This document shows, piece by piece, positions 1-7,782 of a stretch of 62,243 nt of DNA. The notes beneath the pieces are model-generated. The model was not told where the DNA came from and did no database searches. It saw only the letters and a program-made list of their open reading frames with translations. The position numbers and the translations under genes were made by a program. Where the stretch lies: contig JBOGVU010000006.1 of the NCBI GenBank assembly GCA_050692915.1, forward strand, positions 1 to 62,243, read 5' to 3'. The stretch's first letter is position 1, and every line of letters begins with the position of its first letter. Source of the DNA: CALAEC01 sp050692915 (GTDB taxonomy: Bacteria > Actinomycetota > UBA4738 > CALAEC01).

Positions 1-1
1 A

Positions 2-439
2 CCGGACTCGGGGTGGGTCACCCAGCGGGCCCGGAACCTCGCCATGGACCTGCAGGAGGAAGCACGGACCGTGAAGTTCCTGATCCACGACCGGGACGCC
101 AAGTTCTCCGGTTCCTTCGACGAGGTGTTTCGATCGGAGGGCATCCGGGTCATCCGGACCCCGATCAAGGCCCCGAACGCCAACGCGTCCTGCGAGCGGT
201 GGGTGGGAACGGCCCGGGCGGAGTGCCTGGACTGGGTGCTCATCCTTGGCAGGAGGCACCTGGAGCGGGTCCTTCGGACCTACATCGGCCACTACAACCA
301 GTCGAGGCCGCACCGAGGGCTCGGCCTCCTGACCCCTACGGGGGATCGTCCTCCTCCGGAGACCGACACGATGCCCGAGGACATCCGAAGACGGGACGTG
401 TTGGGCGGACTGATCCACGAGTACGAGGTGGCCGCGTAG
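2..439 (+). CDS. Transposase/integrase catalytic domain, 5' end outside window
   Basis: The frame is open from base 2 and the first in-window ATG (44) is internal, so this is the C-terminal part of a DDE transposase of the IS3/IS481 type. Visible family features are LIHDRDAKFSGSFDEVF (second catalytic Asp in a DRD context), an IRTPIKAPNANASCERWVGT block holding the catalytic Glu, and a final HYNQSRPHRGLGLLTP motif typical of the rve_3 end of integrase cores. It is a different element from the complete transposase at 4400. Whether the element is intact upstream cannot be seen. Inverted repeats are not recognisable in the bases after the stop. Confidence 0.85.
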   Translation, partial: PDSGWVTQRARNLAMDLQEEARTVKFLIHDRDAKFSGSFDEVFRSEGIRVIRTPIKAPNANASCERWVGTARAECLDWVLILGRRHLERVLRTYIGHYNQSRPHRGLGLLTPTGDRPPPETDTMPEDIRRRDVLGGLIHEYEVAA

Positions 440-516
440 CGACCCGCCTCGAGCATGACCTCCCGGAATCGCGTCGGTTCGCGGGCGGCCGGGCCTCGGT
501 CTTTGACCCGCGGGCC

Positions 517-1860
517 ATGGTGCACAAGAATCGCGGGGTGCCAGTCAGCAAGCGCAGGAAGAAGCGACCGACCCGGCGGCACGGGCCCCACGCCGGTCCC
601 CCCTCGTTCGATGCCCCGGGCATCCCGCCGATCGACGGACTGGTGCGGAGCGTCCTTCGGGGCGCTCGGGAGCTCCTCGAGGTGGAGGACCCCTTCGAGG
701 CCGAGCTGTGGGCGAGCCAGGTGCTCGGGGTCTTCTACAAGCTCCCCCTTCCCCTGCCCGCCCGGGACGAGCTCGAGCGATCCATCGGACCGGCCATCGT
801 GGAGGGCGCGGAGCGGAAAGGGGACGCCGCCGGCGTGGCGATCCTGCTGGCTCTCGGTGCCGTGGACCGCGAGGGAATCGGTCCGGCGGCGAGCGCCGGT
901 GCCGAACGGCTGGTCCGCTCCGGGGTCCCCGAGCCTGTGTGGGCAGCCAAGATCGGCCGCCCGGGGCTCGTCGATGCCTGGGTGCTCGAGGATCCCTACG
1001 GGGACCAGCAGGCCTACTACGCCACCTTCCACTACCCGGGCCGCGACCCGCACACCCTGATGGCCCTGTACGACGAGAACCTGGGCGGCATCATCAAGGA
1101 CGGCTTCGCCGGCTACCCGAAGGACCGGAACGCTCCTCGCCGGCGCGCCGAGGCCGAGCCACGGGCCCAGGTGGCGGACGCGGATCCGGGGGTCATGGCT
1201 GCCCGAATCACCCAGGCCATCGAGATGGGGGACCGGTACCTCGACAACGAGTGGACCCCCGAGTTCAAGAAGGTGCGTGCCCTGCTGTTCTCCCGGATGC
1301 GGCTCCTGCCGGCCGCCGCCCTCCCCGAACCGCCGCCTCTCGACGAGGAAGGGCGAGGGGCCCTCACCGCGGAGTTCCTGGCCTCGCCGTACGCTCCGGC
1401 CCTGGACGAGGCCGCCGCGATCGTCGGCCACTGCCTCGATGCCCGCTGCGACTACGGCGACGGCGAACCCCTCAGGTGGAGCCCTATCGTGGTCGAGCTG
1501 TTCATGCTGGATTACCTCCCACGAAAGGCGTTCCTTACCGCCGGGGAGATCCGGGCCCTTCCGGAGGTCCTGGGGGGGTGGGTGCGGTTCGCCCTCACCA
1601 AGCGGGGTCTGGAGGAACGCTGGATCGCCGAGACCGAGGAGGCCGTCGAGGAGTTCGCTCCCGAGTTCCGCCGCGCCGTCACCGATCCCGGGAGCTTCGG
1701 CCCGGCCAAGGCCATGGCCAACGCCATGCTGGCCTCGGGCGTCGACCTCACCGACCGGAGGGCGGTGGACGCGTGGATCGCGGAGTTCAACGCCCGGCCC
1801 GACGAGGAGCGCGACCAGCTGCTTGGGGCGTTCCCGATGCCAGATGATCGAGGCGAGTAG
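517..1860 (+). CDS. Conserved hypothetical protein, 447 aa
   Basis: The frame is open well upstream, but that part overlaps the transposase in another frame, so ATG 517 (followed by VHKNRGVPVSKRRKKR) or GTG 538 is the likely start. No clear Shine-Dalgarno decides between them. The protein has a basic N-terminal tail, then an acidic and alanine-rich body with no signal peptide or membrane segment, for example EVEDPFEAELWASQVLG and NEWTPEFKKVRALLFSRMR. I do not recognise a catalytic motif. The composition and codon use match a genuine high-GC coding frame, with strong third-position G/C. A cytosolic protein of unknown function is the most that can be said. It stands alone between a transposase fragment and a probable gene remnant. 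Confidence 0.7.
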   Translation: MVHKNRGVPVSKRRKKRPTRRHGPHAGPPSFDAPGIPPIDGLVRSVLRGARELLEVEDPFEAELWASQVLGVFYKLPLPLPARDELERSIGPAIVEGAERKGDAAGVAILLALGAVDREGIGPAASAGAERLVRSGVPEPVWAAKIGRPGLVDAWVLEDPYGDQQAYYATFHYPGRDPHTLMALYDENLGGIIKDGFAGYPKDRNAPRRRAEAEPRAQVADADPGVMAARITQAIEMGDRYLDNEWTPEFKKVRALLFSRMRLLPAAALPEPPPLDEEGRGALTAEFLASPYAPALDEAAAIVGHCLDARCDYGDGEPLRWSPIVVELFMLDYLPRKAFLTAGEIRALPEVLGGWVRFALTKRGLEERWIAETEEAVEEFAPEFRRAVTDPGSFGPAKAMANAMLASGVDLTDRRAVDAWIAEFNARPDEERDQLLGAFPMPDDRGE

Positions 1861-1874
1861 CGATCGCCTTCTGC

Positions 1875-2111
1875 ATGCTCGTACGGCGTCCGGTCAGTTC
1901 AGACCGGCTCAGGGCGTCGCTCTGCAGGGACGGTCTTGATCAGGACGATCGAGTTTCTGGACCCCACGGGACCGTGTACAAGCTTGCTGAGAGGTTCGGT
2001 ACCAGCGCCGAGGCCATGATCATCCGGTTGGAGCGACTCGGTTGGGCGCATCGAGCGATAGCGGAGAGCCAGCTTCAGGACCTCCGACGGTTCGCGGTCG
2101 GGGGCAGCTAG
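1875..2111 (+). pseudogene. Short remnant resembling the C-terminus of an ImmA/IrrE-type protein
   Basis: A 78-codon frame whose middle part, YKLAERFGTSAEAMIIRLERLGW, resembles the segment that follows the HEXXH metallopeptidase motif in ImmA/IrrE (DUF955) proteins, where a helix-turn-helix-like LAERF-x-VS-x-x-AM-x-IRL stretch is common. The peptidase motif itself is absent, so at best this is a truncated end. It lies beside a transposase fragment and the HEPN gene, which fits a decayed accessory region. The resemblance rests on about 23 residues only, and the frame could be spurious. Confidence 0.35.
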
Positions 2112-2236
2112 ACCTCGACCTATCGTGAGGGTAGCCGTGGATGTTGCTCACTCAATGACCTCTCACCTGGCTTCCACTGGGGCTGGAATCTCGGTCATGT
2201 CCGAAGTGGACAGCCCCGTGGGCTGATTGATCGCGC

Positions 2237-2887
2237 ATGGACTTAGAGGAAGCTGCGGCCAACTTCGCCCGGTCGACCCGGCACTGCGACAACCTGATCC
2301 TTGTGCACCGCGGTTCGGGCGGCACGAGGGCCGGGCGCCGAGACGAGGAGACATCCGTCAACCGAGCGATCGTCGTCCTGACGGTCGCAGCGTGGCAGGC
2401 GGTCGTCCAGGATTTCACGCTCGCATGCGTGGACCTCAGTGCCCCAGGCCCCAACGATCCGATATCACGTCCGACGTACAGCCTCCTGGCCGGGCGAGTG
2501 AAGTCTGAGGTCGGTGCGTTCAGCACGCCGAATGCCGAAAACACCCGCAAACTCCTCCAGGCCGCCGGATTCGATCCACGTCCCCTCTGGACTTGGAGGC
2601 AGCGCGGGGGCCGAGGCAAGGGCATGGTGACTTGGACGCCGGCCGATGCGGATGCCCGAATCAACGAGTGGCTGCTTCTCCGCCACGCGATCGCGCACGG
2701 GGACCCGGTCCTGCCTGCTGTTCGGGCTCTCCGCGCTGTCCGCGAGCGGCCGGGAAACCCTCCAGCGAACCCTTCGCTCCGGCTCGTGGACGCACGGGAC
2801 GGTCTCGCGTTCTTCCGGCGGCTCGCCCGGTTGACCGCGGCCGGGCTCGCCGCCCATCTCGGTGTCGCCATGCCGCGAATGCGCTGA
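2237..2887 (+). CDS. HEPN-domain protein (RiboL-PSP-like), 216 aa
   Basis: Seen: a helical protein without signal or membrane segments, with the motif LLLRHAIAHGDP near residues 152-163. This matches the R-x4-H signature of HEPN RNases (Arg and His six residues apart). The N-terminal half has VVLTVAAWQAVVQDF, a helix usual in the RiboL-PSP-HEPN subgroup. Known of the family: HEPN proteins with intact R-x4-6-H are usually metal-independent RNases in toxin-antitoxin, abortive-infection or restriction-linked systems. The stop is 10 bp before the start of the next gene (2898), so the two are probably co-transcribed. The ATG at 2237 lacks a strong Shine-Dalgarno. Inferred role: RNase effector or regulatory partner in a defence module. 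No partner antitoxin is recognised. Confidence 0.6.
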   Translation: MDLEEAAANFARSTRHCDNLILVHRGSGGTRAGRRDEETSVNRAIVVLTVAAWQAVVQDFTLACVDLSAPGPNDPISRPTYSLLAGRVKSEVGAFSTPNAENTRKLLQAAGFDPRPLWTWRQRGGRGKGMVTWTPADADARINEWLLLRHAIAHGDPVLPAVRALRAVRERPGNPPANPSLRLVDARDGLAFFRRLARLTAAGLAAHLGVAMPRMR

Positions 2888-2897
2888 GGTCCGCGCT

Positions 2898-4177
2898 ATG
2901 GACGAGGAGGAGACCGCTTGGTGGCGGGATGTCGTGCGAGGGGAGCGTGAAGTTTCGTGGGACCTCATGGCTCGTCCAATCGATCGGTCGCACTGTCTGA
3001 TCGAGCCGGGCCGACGTGTGGCCTACTGGGCGCTTGAACAGGTGGGCCGGTTCTTCGGTGATACGTGGTTGCGGCGGTCGCTGCGCGACGGGTCGCCCAT
3101 GATGTCGTGGCTGTGGTGGCCGGCGAACGACACTCCACACACCTATCTGCGGCTCATCGAGCTTGGTACACGGCTGGCACTTCTGCAGAAAACGCAGGGG
3201 TGGCGGGAGCTCCGGCGCTCCGCTCGGGCCCAAACAGCGTACTGGGGGCACGGGCTGCTGCAGCTTGAGGTGGGGGGATTTGCCCGTCGGCATGGTTGGA
3301 CCGTGGAATTCGAACCAGCCCTTGTATCCGGCAGGTCCGCTGATCTGCGCTTGTGGCGTGAGGAGGCAGCGTTCTTCGTGGAGGCAGTCTCCATGCGCCC
3401 GGCGGACGAGGTGCGGGGCGTGAGCGGCTTCAGCGAGCAAGTCTTCGAGCGGCTGCTGAGGCTGGGCCAGCGACATGGGGTGACGGTTGCTGGCGAGTTC
3501 CGAACAGTGGTCTGCGGAGCACGGCTGGAGGCGTGGTTCGCCCATGCGGAGGAGACGGCGGCAGGGATCGCGGGGACCGGTCGACGAACGACGTTACCCA
3601 CTCCAGGGGGAGGGGAACTCCTTCTGGCCGATGGCGACCCGCCGGAGGGCGAAGCTGTCAGGCTCTCGGGTCCTGAGATCATCGGCGACGAGTGGTCCCG
3701 CGTCGACCGGGTGATCGCGGACAAGGCCGAGCAAGCCAGGTCGGGCCTGCCGCTCTGGCTCCGAATCGACGAAACACGGTTCCTGTGGAACCTCACGATT
3801 CCCGCTGCCTGGCCGCGTCGACAGATGCACGAGGCCTTGGCTGACAACATCGCCGCCGGATCGAGCCCTTGCATCATGTCGCGGGCGTGGTGCTGTCGAG
3901 TCCACCGTACGTCGCTCTGGGTGCCACCGAGGCCACGTGGGAGCTGCTCGACGGTCGAGCCTGGGGCCAGGTCGGGCGAGTGCGTGAGGGCTTCTTCCGG
4001 GAGGCAGTACTGGTGGCGGGACCACACACAGCCGGAACTGATCAACTCCCGGAGTGGCGGGAGTGGTACTTGGCGGAGGGGTCCTGGATGGACTGGGCCC
4101 TGGAACAGCTCAGTTTCCCGGCCGTCGCTCACCTCTTTACGTCGTCTTCGGAACCCGACTTGGGGGGCCCACGCTGA
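2898..4177 (+). pseudogene. Nuclease-like protein, disrupted by a frameshift near 3860
   Basis: From ATG 2898 the frame reads as one protein to about base 3860 (DEEETAWWRDVVRGERE to MHEALADNIAAG), then continues convincingly in another frame (LHHVAGVVLSSPPYVALG) to a TGA at 4177, so one base appears lost. The joined product would be about 425 aa. Around residues 140-165 SADLRLWREEAAFFVEAVS has the spacing of a PD-(D/E)XK nuclease core (Asp, then E-x-V in place of E-x-K). The later VIADKAEQARSGLPLWLRID resembles the conserved helix/strand after such cores. That assignment is tentative. The gene follows the HEPN gene by 10 bp, suggesting a two-gene unit. The frameshift may be assembly error or decay. 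Confidence 0.55.
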
Positions 4178-4208
4178 CCCACATTCAGCCGTGTTCGCAA
4201 GGGCGCGG

Positions 4209-4237
4209 TGCTACTCCGTGCTACCCGCCGTGCTACC
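4209..4237 (+). repeat. Three phased GTGCTAC repeats
   Basis: GTGCTAC/TGCTACC occurs with T at 4209, 4219 and 4231, that is 10 and 12 bp apart. The same word recurs as a perfectly 11-bp-spaced pair at 5829 and 5840, on the other side of the IS481 element and next to the tRNA 3' end. The pattern resembles arm-type integrase binding sites. Confidence 0.5.
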
Positions 4238-4261
4238 GAACGGGAACGCACAGGACAGGGT

Positions 4262-4355
4262 GTCCGGACACATGCCTGACAGATCGTTCCGGACACATCG
4301 CTGACAGGTGTTCCGGACACATCCCTGACAGGTGTTCCGGACACATCCCTGACAC
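4262..4355 (+). repeat. Four tandem copies of a 24-25 bp unit at the left IS end
   Basis: Copies begin with (G/T)TCCGGACAC at 4262, 4287, 4311 and 4335, so the periods are 25, 24 and 24. Each ends in CTGACA followed by a short spacer (GGTG or GATCG). They are probably multiple transposase binding sites just upstream of its own gene. The right end carries one good inverted copy (5605) and one weak one (about 5579). Confidence 0.8.
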
Positions 4356-4399
4356 CACCCACACTGGGCCCACCTTCCCCGGCGACGCGGGAGGTGGGC

Positions 4400-5575
4400 A
4401 TGAGCCTGAGGGTGGTGACCATGGCGGAGCTGAGGTTGGAGGTCCTCCTCGAGCCGGAGCGCACCGGCGACTCGGTGGCCGAGGTGTGCCGCCGGCGGGG
4501 GATCTCCAGGGAGACGTTCTACGAGTACAAGCGGCGCTACGAAGCCGAGGGGGTCCTGGGCCTGGAACCCAGGCCCAGGCGACCGGTCCGCTCCCCTCGG
4601 CAGGTCGACGCCGACCTCGAGGTGGAGATCTGTCAGATGCGCAAGGAGCACAAGCGGTGGGGAGCTCGCAGGATCAGGGCAGAGCTCGGCCGGGCCGGGA
4701 CCGACCCGCCGGCCACATCCACCATCCATCAGGTGCTCCGGCGCAACCACCTGGTGGCCGACCAGCCCAGGAAACGACCCAAGGCCCGAAGGCGCTTCGA
4801 GCGGGAGGTCCCCAACGACCTGTGGCAGATCGACGCCACCAGGGTGCACCTGGAGGGCGGGAACGAGGCCTGGATCGTGGACGCCCTGGATGACCACGCC
4901 CGGTTCCTGCTGGCCGCCCGGGCCTGTCTCGGCCCGACCGGAGAGGCCGCCTGGTCTTGCTTCGAGACCGCCTCCTCCCGCTACGGCCTTCCCCGGCAGC
5001 TGCTCTCGGACAACGGGCTGTGCTTCACTGGGCGCCTTCACCGGGTGGTGGTGGAGTTCGAGCGGAGGGTCCGGTCCCTGGGGGTTCTCCTCATCAACTC
5101 CCGCCCCGAGCACCCCCAGACCCTGGGCAAGCTGGAGCGGTTCCACAAGACCCTGAAGGAGTGGCTCGCCGACGAGGGACCGCCCAGGGACCTGGCCCAC
5201 CTCCAGGAGCTGCTCGACCGGTTCCGGGCCCACTACAACGACGATCGGCCCCACCAGGGGATCTCAGATGCCACCCCGGCGGAGCGCTACCGCCCGGGGC
5301 CGGGAGGCATCGTGCCGACCGATGCGCTCGCCGAACCTCATTACCCACCGGGAGCCATCCTCCGCAAGGTATGGGGGCACGGCGTGGTCACCTACGACAA
5401 GCGCACCATCGGTCTCGGCATGCGCTGGTCCGGCCTCACCGTGCGGATCGTCCCCGCCGGCGAGCTCATCCACGTGTACTACGGCAACGTCCTGGTACGT
5501 TCCCTCGCCTTCGACCCCGCCCGCCGCCACCAACCACTGCCGAGGACGCACAGGGGGGTGGTCGCCACGAGTTAG
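4400..5575 (+). CDS. IS481 family transposase, 391 aa
   Basis: Start ATG 4400 has GGGAGG 8-10 bases upstream. GTG 4394 and ATG 4421 are alternatives. Domains in order: N-terminal helix-turn-helix (SVAEVCRRRGISRETFYEYK, about residues 20-45), a linker with KEHKRWGARRIRAEL, and an rve integrase core starting at PNDLWQIDATRVHL (first Asp). DALDDHARFLLAARA and LLSDNGLCFTG give the second Asp, and RPEHPQTLGKLERFHKTLKEWL the catalytic Glu. HYNDDRPHQGISDATPAERY closes the core, followed by a beta-rich C-terminal tail of about 100 residues. All DDE residues are present and the frame is uninterrupted, so the enzyme could be active. The flanking inverted and direct repeats support its role in moving this element. 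Confidence 0.92.
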   Translation: MSLRVVTMAELRLEVLLEPERTGDSVAEVCRRRGISRETFYEYKRRYEAEGVLGLEPRPRRPVRSPRQVDADLEVEICQMRKEHKRWGARRIRAELGRAGTDPPATSTIHQVLRRNHLVADQPRKRPKARRRFEREVPNDLWQIDATRVHLEGGNEAWIVDALDDHARFLLAARACLGPTGEAAWSCFETASSRYGLPRQLLSDNGLCFTGRLHRVVVEFERRVRSLGVLLINSRPEHPQTLGKLERFHKTLKEWLADEGPPRDLAHLQELLDRFRAHYNDDRPHQGISDATPAERYRPGPGGIVPTDALAEPHYPPGAILRKVWGHGVVTYDKRTIGLGMRWSGLTVRIVPAGELIHVYYGNVLVRSLAFDPARRHQPLPRTHRGVVATS

Positions 5576-5620
5576 CGTGTGTCAGAGAAGTCCCCGGTAC
5601 ACGGTGTCAGGGATCTCTCC

Positions 5621-5660
5621 GGAACGCACAGGAACGCACAGGACAGCACAGGACGTCACG
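5621..5660 (+). repeat. Four imperfect 10-bp tandem repeats
   Basis: GGAACGCACA occurs twice in tandem (5621, 5631), followed by the variants GGACAGCACA and GGACGTCACG. They lie at the right border of the IS and run toward the tRNA-like site at 5740. The function is unknown. The same word occurs at the left border of the IS (4243). Confidence 0.7.
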
Positions 5661-5739
5661 AACCCGCTGAGAATGGGTTCCTGACCTGGACGGGACGGCA
5701 CGAAACGGCACCAGACGGACGGGGCAGCACAGAGGCCGT

Positions 5740-5781
5740 CTCATAATCCGTAGGCCGGAGGTTCAAGTCCTCCCCGCCCCA
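5740..5781 (+). other. tRNA(CAT) 3' half, probable attachment site
   Basis: The 42 bases match the second half of a tRNA: anticodon loop CTCATAA with anticodon CAT, variable loop, T arm GGAGG-TTCAAGT-CCTCC, acceptor strand and discriminator A. The upstream bases do not form the 5' half: neither the anticodon stem nor a D arm nor GGGGCGG is present. It is therefore not a functional tRNA gene. It is the kind of 3' fragment left by an integrating element. It differs at 5 of 42 positions, including compensating T-stem pairs, from the two identical sites at 49829 and 58733. The phased GCTACCC pair at 5829 lies 48 bp downstream. Confidence 0.7.
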
Positions 5782-5828
5782 CTGTTTGCCCAGGTCAGGG
5801 GCCTTTCCCGCTGTGACGCTCGGCTCGC

Positions 5829-5847
5829 TGCTACCCCCGTGCTACCC
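5829..5847 (+). repeat. 11-bp-spaced TGCTACCC pair (arm-type site candidate)
   Basis: TGCTACCC at 5829-5836 and again at 5840-5847, exactly 11 bp apart, 48 bp after the tRNA 3' fragment. A related triplet lies at 4209. The rest of 5848-5988 shows no gene. Confidence 0.55.
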
Positions 5848-5988
5848 AACATACGAGGGATCCTGCGGGGACGCGGGATTTTCAGGATATCGAGGCGCAC
5901 GCGACTGGCCGCAGGGGGCAGCATGTGCGAGAGCGCGTCGCAGGCCCCCCACGCTCGGCGTCGCAGGGGCCGTGGGTACTATGGTCGG

Positions 5989-6491
5989 TCAGAGAACCTC
6001 TCGGATCTCCTCCCGGAGTTCCCTCTCGGTTACGATTCCCGCCCACTCGAAGGTCGTGTCGCCATCCCGATCGTAGACGACCGTGATGGCTGGCCGATGT
6101 AACCCAGGTCGCGGATCTCACCCTCGGAGTCGAACACGCTCGGGTACGGCCAGTCGAACTCAAGGATGAAGTCGCGTGCGGAGCGGCGGGCGTCGAGGAT
6201 GTTCACGCCGACGAACTGTACCCGCCCCTCGAACTCCCCGGCCAGCTTCGCCAGCCCCGGCGCCTCCACGCGGCACGGCGCGCACCAGGATGCCCAGAAG
6301 TTCACCACCGCTGTTCCGCGCAGCTCATGGAGGAGGGCCCTGTAGTCGTCCAGGCCGAACTCCGGGAGGGCCAGTCGTTCCTCGGGTAGCAGTCGGGCCT
6401 CGGGTGCTCCCTTCGAGGAGGGTGCCCTCTCCTGAGCGCAAGCACTCAGGGTCACCGCGAGGACGACGACGAAGCTGAGGCCGCCAGGCAT
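5989..6491 (-). pseudogene. TlpA/ResA-like thioredoxin lipoprotein, frameshifted near 6095
   Basis: From ATG 6491 the product starts with a lipoprotein signal, MPGGLSFVVVLAVTLSAC (lipobox LSAC). A thioredoxin fold follows with the active site NFWASWCAPCRVEAPG and the usual GVNILD and FDWPYPSVFDSEGE segments. After GYIGQP the reading frame is wrong and stops at 6030. In the adjacent frame it continues ITVVYDRDGDTTFEWAG...EEIREVL to a TGA at 5989, which is the normal end of this family. One base is missing near 6095-6100. Function when intact: membrane-anchored thiol-disulfide reductase outside the membrane, for example for apocytochrome c haem-binding cysteines. It is the second gene of a short minus-strand unit behind 6500-6817, under the operator at 6855. 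Confidence 0.75.
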
Positions 6492-6499
6492 CGCTCCAC

Positions 6500-6817
6500 T
6501 CAGGTCTTCGTCAGCACCAGAGCCCCGGCGAGTCCGAGCAGGCCCGCCAGTGGATACCCGGCCACGAGGTCGTCCCAGCCGGGAGAGATGAGCGTGAAGA
6601 AGCCGGCGTGGGACATGAGGTGCTGGACGAAAACCACGACCCCGAGGGTGACCAGCGTCCAACCGAGGACCCGCCGTCGGCTATACGCGGCCGGGGTGAT
6701 CGCCTTTTTCTCCGCCTGCCGCTGGGACGCCTGCGTCGCCCGGGCGCGTGCCTCCCGGGCCTTGCCCCTCCGCTTCGAGGCCGACCTGGCTCTCCGTCGG
6801 ATCTTGGACTGGGGCAT
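6500..6817 (-). CDS. Small basic membrane protein, 105 aa
   Basis: ATG 6817 begins MPQSKIRRRARSASKRRGK, preceded by a GGTGAG ribosome site. GTG/ATG at 6844 is possible but lies closer to the operator. The first 45 residues are almost all Lys, Arg, Ala and Gln. Two hydrophobic stretches follow (RVLGWTLVTLGVVVFVQHLM and LVAGYPLAGLLGLAGALVL). A protein of the same design lies at 24292-24564. Both are in the same probable BlaI regulon and beside thioredoxin-like genes. The function is unknown. The stop is 8 bp before the thioredoxin-like lipoprotein, so the two form an operon. The gene sits directly behind a perfect operator. Confidence 0.7.
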   Translation of the reverse strand: MPQSKIRRRARSASKRRGKAREARARATQASQRQAEKKAITPAAYSRRRVLGWTLVTLGVVVFVQHLMSHAGFFTLISPGWDDLVAGYPLAGLLGLAGALVLTKT

Positions 6818-6854
6818 CGGCTCACCTTCTCCGGTCAGGCTCAAGCACGGATTC

Positions 6855-6871
6855 TACGACGTATCGTCGTA
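6855..6871 (-). promoter_or_regulatory. BlaI-type operator 1 (12/12)
   Basis: TACGAC-GTATC-GTCGTA is a perfect inverted repeat with a 5-base spacer, extended by CT and AG on the two sides (6852-6874). On the minus strand the right arm runs into TAGAAT, a good -10 hexamer, placing the operator over the promoter of the 6817/6491 genes. Confidence 0.85.
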
Positions 6872-6907
6872 GAAGGGTTGGGAGGTCGGCGGTGGGGAGC
6901 CAGAGCC

Positions 6908-7774
6908 CTACGACCCGCGCTTCTCCGCCAGGCGGAGCAGGCGGACGGCCTCGTCACGCTCTGCCCCGAAGGGGGCCAGGTCCAGATAGGTCTCGAGGGC
7001 CTCGGTGGCCGCCTCCCGGCGGCCGAATCCCTGGAGGAGGATCAGGCCCTTGAGAAACATGGCCTCCGGGTAGCGGGGCTCCGTGGCGAGAGCGCGCTCC
7101 ACCTCCTCCAGACCTTCCTGCGAACGCCCGGCCAGATGGAGGACCAGACCCAGGTGGGCGTGGGCCTCGGCGTTGTCGGGGTCCAGCCTGAGCGCGGCGA
7201 GGTACTGATCGATGGCCTCGTTCACCCGGCCGGCGTCCAGGTACCGGTGGGCGAGGTCAAGGCGGGCGGCGACGTCCCGGGGGTGCTGCCGGACTCGGAC
7301 CTCGAAGAAGCCGAGGGGATCGGAGGGGCCCTCCCTACCGAACTCCCCCGTGATCATTGCGCCGGGCCCCCGTTCCTCGACGGATCCGAGCAGCGTGGGG
7401 GCGGTGACGCCGAGGAGGGTGGCCGCCACCAGGAGCGCGGCGAGCCACCGCGGGACCCCCGTCCTGGGGGCCGCAGGAGCGGAGCCTCCGTCCCCGGGGA
7501 CCGGTCCCGTGGGGGAGGCGCGCTGGTCGAGGGCCCTCAGGACCTTGGCGGCGCGCCGCTCCGTGTCGGCCCTCAGCCGGGCGTACTGCTGTTTCTGGAG
7601 GAGCTCCGAAGCCCGACCCTCCTCCAGGTCCCGAAGGGCCAGCAGGAGCGTAAGCCGCCGCTCCTCCAGCGGGTCCGTGGGGGCCTCGGGCATGGGGAGC
7701 CCCCGCCGGCGGAACGGAGCGACGACTCCGGCGGCGGCCACGGCGAAGAGGACCACGGCCACCGGCACGAGCAC
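6908..7774 (-). CDS. ccmI: CcmI-like TPR protein of cytochrome c maturation, 288 aa
   Basis: Probable GTG start 7774, 9 bp after the ccmH stop. Other GTG/CTG codons nearby are possible. Layout: an N-terminal membrane segment (VLVPVAVVLFAVAAAGVVAPF), then the ERRLTLLLALRDLEEGRASE heptad region typical of CcmI. A second membrane segment (WLAALLVAATLLGVTAPTLL) and three to four TPR-like repeats follow, such as RYLDAGRVNEAIDQYLAALRLDPDNAEAHAHLGLV. Role known for the family: holds apocytochrome c on the outer face and hands it to the CcmF/CcmH haem ligation complex. It is the last gene of the nine-gene ccm operon. No terminator is obvious between it and the operator at 6855. Confidence 0.85.
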   Translation of the reverse strand: MLVPVAVVLFAVAAAGVVAPFRRRGLPMPEAPTDPLEERRLTLLLALRDLEEGRASELLQKQQYARLRADTERRAAKVLRALDQRASPTGPVPGDGGSAPAAPRTGVPRWLAALLVAATLLGVTAPTLLGSVEERGPGAMITGEFGREGPSDPLGFFEVRVRQHPRDVAARLDLAHRYLDAGRVNEAIDQYLAALRLDPDNAEAHAHLGLVLHLAGRSQEGLEEVERALATEPRYPEAMFLKGLILLQGFGRREAATEALETYLDLAPFGAERDEAVRLLRLAEKRGS

Positions 7775-7782
7775 GGCGAGGT

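Larger units (their letters stand above)
4261..5630 (+). mobile_element. IS481-type insertion sequence
   Basis: The element consists of the transposase at 4400-5575 with related ends. On the left are four direct copies of a 24-bp unit, each containing TTCCGGACACATCCCTGACA or a close variant. On the right 5605-5624 reads TGTCAGGGATCTCTCCGGAA, the inverted form of that unit with 18 of 20 matches. The outer limits are approximate, taken from TGT at 4261 and ACA at 5630. A 16-bp word, GGAACGCACAGGACAG, occurs at 4243-4258 just outside the left end and again at 5631-5646 just outside the right end. This could be a long target duplication or pre-existing repeat sequence. The element sits between HEPN/nuclease genes and a tRNA-derived attachment site. 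Confidence 0.7.

Noticed and set aside
292..1431. Long antisense frame opposite the conserved hypothetical gene
   Set aside because: Typical high-GC shadow of the plus-strand gene, rich in Gly/Arg/Pro with no domain.
4262..4355. CRISPR-like array
   Set aside because: The repeats are directly contiguous with 4-5 base gaps instead of unique spacers, and they match the inverted end of the IS.
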